Origin: Sipunculus nudus
Lineage: Eukaryota; Annelida; Sipuncula; Golfingiida; Sipunculidae
Reading direction: 5' to 3'
Length of the DNA stretch: 64,000 bases
NCBI GenBank assembly: GCA_026874595.1
Contig: CM049308.1
Span: 94,727,624-94,791,623, forward strand
In this document: positions 56,341 through 64,000 of the stretch, in pieces
Layout: each line of letters begins with the position of its first letter
Position numbering within the stretch: position 1 is the first letter of the stretch
The notes under the pieces: generated by a model
Seen by the model: only the letters and a program-made list of their open reading frames with translations
What the model was told of the DNA's origin: nothing
The model's database searches: none
Made by a program: the position numbers and the translations under genes

Positions 56341-57659
56341 CATGCCATTTTGTAAAGTTACCTCATGTTCCGGTCAATCACTTCTACAAATTACGTAATA
56401 TAGGAAATATATTTAGGAATCGTTTTGCTAAATATGAACAAAAACAGACCACTGTAGTGCTGATACAAGGCAATTAAGCAAAAGATTTTCAATGGAAATT
56501 TGATGGGAATGGTAAATTTCAATGGGAATTTGAGAAAAAATGACCAGTGACCTTGTAGAAGGCCCCAGGGACAGCTAACTGCATGTCGAATTTTGGATTT
56601 GTAGGTAATAATTTTCAAAACCTACCAGTCTAAAAGACAGGTGGACGGACAGATGGAAGATGGATCATCGCTAGCGATCAGATGGAGAAATACTGACTAT
56701 CTATTTATTTAAACAGTGTTTATCGAAGATTCTGGTGATGCGCTAGTAAAATTAGACCAAAAGCTTTACGTGACCACTGCAAGATTTCTGGCAGTATCGA
56801 GCTTTTGTATTTGCAAGTGATATACCAGTATTTAAAACCTAGGTTAGTCAAATCATGACAACTTTTATCAAATGTGTGGTGACAACCTTTCTCTGGACAT
56901 GGGTCTGCCAAGGCAATCCATCTGGGTTATCAAATATGCTGCATTGTTTTGTTGTTGTTTTTAAGTTTATTTACATTGTTACTTATTTTAAAGTAGATCA
57001 AGATTAAGTTACAAGAACAAGTATAGAAATATTGAAATTTTGAGTACATAATCATCACAGGGGTGACCGTAGACAGGGTGGTACAGTACCTTAGACTTCG
57101 CGGTCTCCTCAACGGAGATGGTCACCGTGAAACAATTCAGGAGACCCTTAAATGTTAAATATGAAAAATAGTAGCCCTGAATGCAATGATAAATATAATG
57201 TCAGCATACAACAAATTAATTCATTTGAACATTTTATTATATAGATAAGAGTCATAAGACACAAAGTAGGGAGTTTCAGTGATTTCACAGTCAAATGTAA
57301 AAAGTGTAAGTCCATTATTTTTTTTTCTCACCTTGCTTTTTAGTAGGGTCAGCAGTGTTGGTAAACTACAAAACCTGAAAGAAAAGAAATACAGAAAGCA
57401 TCACTAAGAGTCTTGTAAAACAAATAAAGCCATCCTAAATCCAGATACAAACCCACATGTTATCAGAAAAAAACACTTGCTGGTATATCTGATGATTTGT
57501 ATAATAATATTCAGATATCTAGGAAACAAAGTTTATTGCTATGAATCCATAAAATAAACTGCAAAATATTCCCATCATCTTATAAATCAGTAGCTAAACC
57601 TTAATACAATACTCTCATAGTCTTAATGCACTAATGATGTCAATGGGCTGAATCAAAAG
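56341..57659. other. Spacer, no confident gene
   Basis: A weak minus-strand exon candidate near 57229-57375 is discussed under rejected items. Otherwise AT-rich without recognised features. Confidence 0.35.
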
Positions 57660-58020
57660 GGAATCATCGGACGGACAGACGGAAGGACGACGGACAAAGA
57701 CCCATCGCTTTAGCAAAGCATGACTGGAAGTCAGTTGAGCTAACAATTCGATACAAAAGCTCCGGTATCTGAAAAACTTATGCATTGATTGCCATTATTC
57801 TTTCCATGCATATTGATCATGGAATTTTTCATCATTGCCTGAAGACTGGTGGCACCACCTGTATTTTTTCCTCATTTCTAAGGATTTTTTTCTCTATTTT
57901 TGAGACCTTCGGATTAAGCAGTCCGTCCATTAACAGGGTGAAAACTGTAACCGTTACACGAGAAAATTCTAACTGTACATCCAGGGAAGTCCACGGCAAA
58001 TCTCTTTGGAAACCTAAAAT
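57660..58020 (+). repeat. Family A fragments, head to head
   Basis: The left part (57665-57745) is the inverted family A start, reading GGACGGACAGACGGAAGGAC up to GTCAGTTGAGCTAA. The right part is plus-oriented family A text (TTCGATACAAAAGCTCCGGT, ACTGGTGGCACCACCTGTAT, CTTTGGAAACCTAAAAT). Confidence 0.65.
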
Positions 58021-58058
58021 TATATAATATATAGTAATTCATTGAACATACTGTCATG

Positions 58059-58413
58059 TTGTGCCTCATCTCCTACAGGATGGGCGAAATTAAACCACAA
58101 CTCATTCTGTAGATAACTTCCTGACGCTCGGAATAGTTACTATACTATATATTTTTCACAAGATGCCAACAAGGTGACGCTCAGAATAGTTAGTACCTGT
58201 TTTACCACGATTTAGCTGATGAGTATAGCTACTGAATGAGGCGTCTCATAATATTGACTATCCCGTAGGCAATGGGGCATAGCCTGATATTTGCTTAAAT
58301 GTATTACTCTATATATTTAAAAAAAAAAAAGAGTTTTCATCCTGTAGCCCAGGAAGATATCTATAGATTGAAGTGTGGTTTAATTTCGCCCATCCCGTAG
58401 GGGATGAGGCACA
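58059..58413. mobile_element. Foldback/MITE-like element with about 65 bp inverted arms
   Basis: The left arm (58059-58132) reads TTGTGCCTCATCTCCTACAG then GATGGGCGAAATTAAACCAC. The right arm (58350-58413) is its inverse, ending GTGGTTTAATTTCGCCCATC then CCGTAGGGGATGAGGCACAA. A third short copy of the terminus (CCCGTAGGCAATGGGGCATA) lies inside near 58263. No coding capacity. Confidence 0.85.
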
Positions 58414-58639
58414 ATCTGATATTTGATCTACAAAAATACATATTTTTAAAATAGCATGCACACTTTAATAATGGAATGAAATGTACACCTCCAGAGTATA
58501 TACCATACTGTAGCCTTATATTCGAAATATTCGAAAAATGTTATTTTTTATGTTGGTTTTGATTTATTTATCTTTTAAGGAATATTCACATTTTACTTTT
58601 GTTTATGTTCTCATATTTTTTCTGACATTCCAGTTAATG

Positions 58640-58646
58640 CATTTTT

Positions 58647-58707
<61 letters not shown>

Positions 58708-58760
58708 TGTATATATATATATATATATATTAAAAATATATATATATTTCTTCTAAATTA
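58640..58760. repeat. (AT)n microsatellite
   Basis: About 55 bases of pure TA repeat, a short interruption, then further TATATA tracts. Confidence 0.95.
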
Positions 58761-58867
58761 TAATATTAAAATAATATTTGTCCATAACATGGAAATTACT
58801 TTGATTATTAATCATGATTTGTCATGTGTTACAATAGTTAATAATAACTCGTATGCTTATTAATGAT

Positions 58868-59295
58868 CAGGCACCCAAATACGTCTCAGAGCTGTTGCAT
58901 CCATATACTCCACTAAGGGAGCTTCGATCAGCTCATCAAAACCTACTGGCTGTACCAAGATGCCAGCAGGAGTATGGAAAGAGAGCTTAGGCAGTTGCTG
59001 CATGCGCCTATTCTCTGGAACACTCTGCCAAGTGCAATCAAAGACCTGGCTTGCTACAAAACTTTTAAATTACGTCTTAAGACATACTTATTCATAGAAG
59101 CCTATAGTTTATGATACAGATCTGGTCCGAATTCTTTGTTTTTAACTGGCATTGAAATTAAAAAATTTTTTTTACTGTGTACCTTTAGTGATTTTATTCA
59201 TTTTATTTTTAAACCATGTGAAGCGCATTTGAACATTACATTGTAATGGAAAATTCGCTATATAAGAAATAAATTATTATTATTATTATTAAACG
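58868..59295 (+). mobile_element. 3' end of a LINE (non-LTR retrotransposon), 5'-truncated
   Basis: Plus-strand frames read APKYVSELLHPYTPLRELRS then HQNLLAVPRC, and after a shift LWNTLPSAIKDLACYKTFKL then RLKTYLFIEAYSL. These are the standard C-terminal motifs after the RT of CR1/L2-type LINE ORF2 proteins. The 3' tail TGTAATGGAAAATTCGC and TATATAAGAAATAAA ends in an ATT repeat, as in L2-like elements. A frameshift and an in-frame stop make it dead. Confidence 0.82.
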
Positions 59296-59999
59296 TATTT
59301 ATAAGCCGCCATGCAAGCGGGAACGCACACTAGAATAAACGGAGGTAAATGAAGCGAAAACGGAGAACGGCCAGAATCCGGTTTTCGGTTCTCTTGCACT
59401 AACTTCCACGACGTGCATGCTCAGTATATAAAAAGTAACACCTACAACCCAGCTCTACCTGGACAGGAAGCTGGTACCAGTGACTGCAGTGGCAAGGTGT
59501 GGCTCACGCACACTGTACTGACACGATTATCTGAGAGGCCTGGTGATGAACTTGAACTCTTTAATCCCGATTTTATGCATAAGAATCATTTGTATGATCC
59601 CTGGCTTCTCTGCGTATACTCTGTCAGGATCTCCCCTCGGTTAACCCACCCCATCCACTCACTGAATGTTTGTCCTGAAACAGTCGTCCCCTAGCGGAAA
59701 ACATTCCAGCTATTAGTCATCGCTCTCATCGTGTTCTCTTTTTAATGTATTAATTATATATATATATAATATATTTGTATTTTTGAAAGTGGGGGGCATA
59801 GGCTTTGGATGGTTGATAAAAGTGGGGGGGGGGGGGGCGCTTCCAGGAGGGGGGGGGGGCACATTAATATATATCATAGGCTTTCGGGGGCGGTTTTAAA
59901 GTATCGAGCGCGTTCAGCAAATCAGTGTAGCGAATTTGAGGACGCCTAAGCACCCGAAAAGGTGGGTGAGGGAGGGGGAATACCCCTCACACGGTTGGG
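59296..59999. other. Spacer with poly-G runs
   Basis: Two G runs lie at 59824-59837 and about 59849-59859, and a TATATATATAATATAT stretch near 59756. No gene was recognised. Confidence 0.4.
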
Positions 60000-60350
60000 A
60001 AAATGTGAAAAAATAAAACACAAAAGATACATTTTCAATGCAGTATTTTGACCAATTTCCTACCTTTAATCTCATGCCACACCACACACAAAAAAATCCA
60101 AATATTAAATATTGAATTTACAGTATCATGTGCACGTGCCAAATATTTATACCTTAATGTAATATTCTTCACATCTTAATTAAACTTCAGCTCCGTTACT
60201 GTTTTTTTTTTTTTTATTTCATTTTACTCAAAACCATATAGGCGTGCCTGGTATGATGCATGAAACAAATACAGGCCTACTGAAAGGCAAAGGATATACC
60301 ATTTTTCAAAATTACTTGAAGTTTAAGTTGTAATTATCAAATAGATATTG
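60000..60350 (+). repeat. Dispersed repeat, pair with 26680-27010
   Basis: Same orientation and order of words as the 26680 copy, including TGCAGTATTTTGACCA, CACACCACACACAA and GCGTGCCTGGTA. Flanking sequences differ, which supports dispersal rather than segmental duplication. Confidence 0.65.
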
Positions 60351-61399
60351 CTGAATAATATACGGACATGCATCGTTCGAGAACTTCTGCCGGGTTCGCC
60401 TCACTGGTTACTCTTGTTGTCGCCCACCATCGCCGAAGGCGCCGTCGGCGGGAGACACAGAAATGGCGAGCGTCCGTCCGTCTATCATCCGTCCGTCACA
60501 GATTGCTGTTAACGCAGTTACGTAAAAACAATTCAACATACAGTCACCATATACCCTCACCATTGATGCAACTCATAAAAGGTCAAGTTAAAATATGGAT
60601 GACTTTGATGCATTTTTCAAGGTCACAGGAGCGCTCATGCTTTAATTAACAGACCGTACAATAGCTAGGTATACACTTCCATATAACTTAAACAACTCTC
60701 AGGTAGCATGTTTTATTACTCTTAACTATAAACAATGCAAATTCCCCCTGGTGTACCTGTTTGTTACTCATATTACACTCATCAGTCCCTTTTTTTTAGA
60801 GCTACTTCCACTACAGGCGGGGCCATACCAGATCTGTTTCATATATCACCTTTTTTTCTTGTTAAATAAAAGGCCATTCCATTTCTACTTTGTTCCCACC
60901 TCATCAACCTCTTATGACATTAAGACTATTTTATCGTCGCCATGTATCCGTTGCGAGATAAACGGAAACCAGCCCAGTGAGGAGTGCAGTGTCCAGATGT
61001 CACGAAATGGATCGTGTCATTTTATTTTCATTTCTCAGGTTCACTGTACCGGATTAACTGTATATTGGTATTTGTTGAGCGAGAATTGTTGTGCCGGTAA
61101 AAGTATTGTTTTCAAACAATGGTGGCATTTAGTAAAAGGTTAGAGAGTGTGCCGCAGTTCCAATTATGCAATTTTTGTTATTTAATTATGTATTTTTGTT
61201 TCCAGCCTATTTAGCGTGCTCATGAATATTGATGAGCCATAGTAGGTAAGCAGGCGATTGTTTGTAAATGTCTTATGAATATAAATGAGCCTCCAGGGTA
61301 GAAGTACTAGAAGGGTATTTAAGGACGTGCAAAGGGTTATTGAAGAAAACAGTCTACGGAGCCTTCAGAGACTAGACGTGCTGCCCCCATAGAGAAATG
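60351..61399. other. Spacer, possible LTR-like promoter region at the end
   Basis: No gene was recognised. GCCGAAGGCGCCGTCGGCGG near 60431 is a GC-rich palindromic fragment. GGGTATTTAAGGACGTGC near 61315 looks like a TATA-type element just before the minisatellite, so 61160-62250 may be a solo LTR or promoter unit. This is weak. Confidence 0.3.
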
Positions 61400-61930
61400 C
61401 TGCGAGATGTGCTGCCACTGAGTGCTCAGCGAGAGGAGCTGTCCAGCAAGGTGCTGTCCAGTGAGGTGCTGTCCGGCGAGGTATTGTCCAGCGAGGTGCT
61501 GTCCAGCGAGGTGCTGCAAGCCTGTGTCCAGTGAAATTCTGCCAGCCCGAGTCCAGTTAGGTGCTGTCCAGTGAGGTGCTGTCCTGGAGGTGCTGTCCTG
61601 CGAAGTGCTGTCCGACGAGGTGCTGCCGAGTGAGGTGCTGCCCAGCAAGGTGTCGTCCAGTGAGGTGCAGTCCTGCGACTTGCTGTCCGGTGAGGTGTTG
61701 TCCAGCGAGGTGTTGCCAGTTAGGTGCTGTCCAGCGAGGTGGTGCCAGTGAGATGGTGTCCAGCGAGGTGCTGCCAATGAGGTGCTGTCAATGTAGGTGC
61801 TGCCAGTGAGGTGCTGTCCAGCGAGGTGCTGCCAGTGAGCTGCTGTCCAGCGGATGTCCAGTAAGGTGCTGCCAGCGGCTTTCCAGTGAGGTGCTGTGAG
61901 GTGCCGCCAGCCGTGGTCCAGGATCACTAG
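61400..61930. repeat. 15 bp GC-rich minisatellite
   Basis: Roughly thirty imperfect copies of GAGGTGCTGTCCAGC, with GCCAGTGAGGTGCTG variants. It stands out as a GC-rich island in AT-rich surroundings. Both strands read open (C/R/P-rich on plus, AGQHLTG-type on minus) because the unit is a multiple of three without stops. Confidence 0.9.
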
Positions 61931-63894
61931 TCCAGGAGATCTAGAGACTTTTAGAGACACTGTGATTTTACTAAAGGTTTTATTTAGTGCATGCATCAGT
62001 GTATCTAGTGAGGCGTAACAGGCTGGGAACCCGATCTGGTAGGTGATTTTGAACTCTGTATCTTGTATGTGCTTTTAATATACTCTTGTTGTTTAAACCG
62101 CTGACTTTTGATTTGTTTTGTGCCTGAGTACTGATACGTTGAGTGCGCCATCAAAACCATACATCTCTACTTTTAAACGTTGCACCAAAGGCAACCCGGT
62201 CCGTCACTTGGTGAGGGCAACCTTTTCCCTAAATTGGGCACCAGAAAGGGGTAACTTTTATCGGGTGACACAAGAGCCATGTATGTTTTTACATTTGTTT
62301 TGTTTGACAGCTAACCGGCCAAGTATAACCCGCCTGTTTAGGCCACGAAGATAATCCCGACATCCCGCCGGCACAGCGTCTCAGACATGACATCATGACA
62401 GGATGTGGTCCACCCTGTCTAGATTAAATTCACAAAGAACTGACATCGGTAATACAACTTAATAAAATTGATTTACATCGATTTGACTGGAAAATTAACC
62501 AGAGGGTAGGTAAGTGTTTCATCATTCATTATATCCCCTAAACACTCCCCGGGAAATCACCAAGTTTATACATTATAGAATTAACGAAAACAAAAACATT
62601 AATTTAATTTTACCATGCAACCGGCAGTAAAACTTACAATATACCTGACACAGCATAAGATAGCCCATCCACCTTTCCATCCCTAACTGACCCGCTGTAG
62701 CACCCCTATAATACATGTATAACAAATAGACTGCCCCGATGGTTCAGCCAATCATCTTCTGGTATGCCTAAATATATTCAACCTTGGTCTCAGGGTAATT
62801 TATACAGACCTGCCAAAGGTAAAGGTCCGAAAAAAAGAGTACGTCCTTTGGAAAAAAAAGAGTACCGTAGACTGTTTTGATATAAATAGTGAAAAAAAAG
62901 TAAAATTAGCAGCAATTCCCTATTTCTCATCATACTGAACAAAGATGAGCTTCGCATATTACAAATTATATGTATACATCGTTCCCAAAGTCAGAAACAT
63001 ACATGGTGCACATCCCCCTGAATTAAGATGGGGCATTTCCACATGTTGTGACACATGCTGCATGTACATTGTATTTTTCATGTTACCAGATAGCCCGAAT
63101 GTTTTGGCTTACCGGCTGATTCCATCAAAATGTTAACTTCGCTAAATTCAGTCACGCTTTTGAATCTAAAAATAACCTGGAGTGTACACTCCTTTAGCAG
63201 CGGGAATACATGGCCGTCGTCCCAGGTCTCCTATTATGGACAATCCTTCTTGCAGATGTAGTTCCTTAATAGAAGACATCCACCGCTATTTCCATAACTG
63301 CATATATAAACCCTCGAAACCAAAAACAATCTCTATCCTACCATCCTTTCTTCCATCCATCCATCCATACTACATTTCGTTTATTTTTTACACTCATTTC
63401 ACACGTTTTGATCAACATGTTCTTCAATGACACGCTATCATCTTTGCTCGATTGCTTGGTCATATATTTCATTGTAATTGCAACGAACCGGAAAACAAAG
63501 ATAATAATGAGCTGTGCTCGTGCTCAATCCTAATTTATTTGTACCATTGTAAAAGGGCCAAGGTTCTCATGATCACATCAACACACAAACAGCCTTGATG
63601 ACAAAGTATTTGTAATTGTTTATTTGTCCACGATACACTGAAAATTAGGATAAATATACTAACCCTCTCAGAGGGGTGCTTGGACCAGCTGAAAGTGTCT
63701 CGTCAGCTGCTTAATCATAACTGTCCCGTATCACTACAACAGGAGTATTAAAAAAATATCAAGTCAAATTTACAATCATATATTCCACGTGCTATGTAAA
63801 TATTAAAACCATTACAGATGTAAGGTATGTAAAAATACTTTTATGATCACAGAGTTAAAAACAAAAGAATTACAAGTCAGTTACTGATAAACAC
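61931..63894. other. Spacer, no gene recognised
   Basis: No recognised coding exon, RNA gene or repeat. ATCCATCCATCCATAC near 63355 is a small tetranucleotide repeat. The right-hand part may be 3' UTR of the minus-strand candidate at the window edge. Confidence 0.35.
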
Positions 63895-64000
63895 CTAAAC
63901 CCGCCTGATAATGTCAACCAGAACTTCAGGGATGGTCAAGTAGCATGGTATGTCATTCATAAAAAATCCATTTATATTCAATTTCATTGTGTTTAATTTT
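63895..64000 (-). CDS. Possible terminal coding exon of a minus-strand gene (partial)
   Basis: From the window edge the minus strand is open for 34 residues to TAG at 63897-63895, ending FFMNDIPCYLTIPEVLVDII then RRV. The last 20 residues have a coding-like composition in this AT-rich area, and the downstream sequence is non-coding. It is too short to assign a family, and chance is a real alternative. Confidence 0.25.
   Translation of the reverse strand, partial: KLNTMKLNINGFFMNDIPCYLTIPEVLVDIIRRV

Noticed and set aside
57229-57375. Minus-strand exon-like stretch with TTTCTTTCAG acceptor, frame FCSLPTLLTLLKSK and an AATAAA signal
   Set aside because: The acceptor and poly(A) signal are plausible, but the frame is short, of no recognisable family, and no partner exon was found.
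61337-61996. 219-codon minus-strand frame with AGQHLTG repeats
   Set aside because: Open only because the 15 bp repeat lacks stops. The plus strand is open as well, and no family is recognisable.

Overview
The window looks like nuclear DNA of a bivalve-type mollusc or a close lophotrochozoan. It is AT-rich, and its genes are small-exon, GT-AG intron genes spread over many kilobases and buried in dispersed repeats of the kind common in bivalves. The species cannot be named from sequence alone. Repeats and relics fill well over half of the window. Three genes can be supported.

Layout. 1-4212 is a satellite-like array of 23-27 bp T/G-rich monomers with a 146 bp higher-order period. 6080-14550 (+) holds seven exons of a nucleolar and spindle-associated protein (NuSAP) gene; its 5' exons, with the SAP domain, were not found. 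Its introns carry a dispersed element, a 29 bp minisatellite and a triplicated splice donor. 16860-18000 is a decayed reverse-transcriptase relic. 18038-18985 is one copy of a dispersed element called family A here. 19289-25342 (-) is a nearly complete but dead LTR retrotransposon with the order gag, protease, integrase remnant, RT, RNase H. It has a tRNA-Pro primer site and a 5 bp target-site duplication. 28325-39491 (+) is a four-exon universal stress protein gene whose 11 kb span is mostly intronic repeats. 43869-45885 (-) holds an ISG12/IFI27-like coding exon followed by a large condensation-superfamily (CoA-dependent acyltransferase-like) exon. From 46 kb to the end I see mainly repeats: a polypyrimidine block, a foldback element, a LINE 3' end, minisatellites, poly-G/poly-C runs, and possibly a terminal exon at the right edge.

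Main observations. (1) The ISG12-like exon and the acyltransferase-like exon can be joined in frame across a 205 nt intron with good splice signals. The ISG12 stop codon is the TAA at intron positions 2-4, so splicing would give a 603-residue fusion and retention a 118-residue ISG12 protein. (2) Four exon boundaries in the window are seeds of tandem repeats: the donors of NuSAP exon 3 and of USP exons 1 and 3, and the acceptor plus start codon of the ISG12 exon. (3) The retrotransposon has Ty1/copia-like gene order in a Ty3/gypsy-type element, a SCAN-like capsid, and an in-frame deletion of the integrase catalytic core.

The genes do not form an operon or pathway. NuSAP is a mitotic microtubule/chromatin protein, USP a nucleotide-binding stress protein, and the ISG12-like gene belongs to an interferon-responsive, mitochondrial family in vertebrates.
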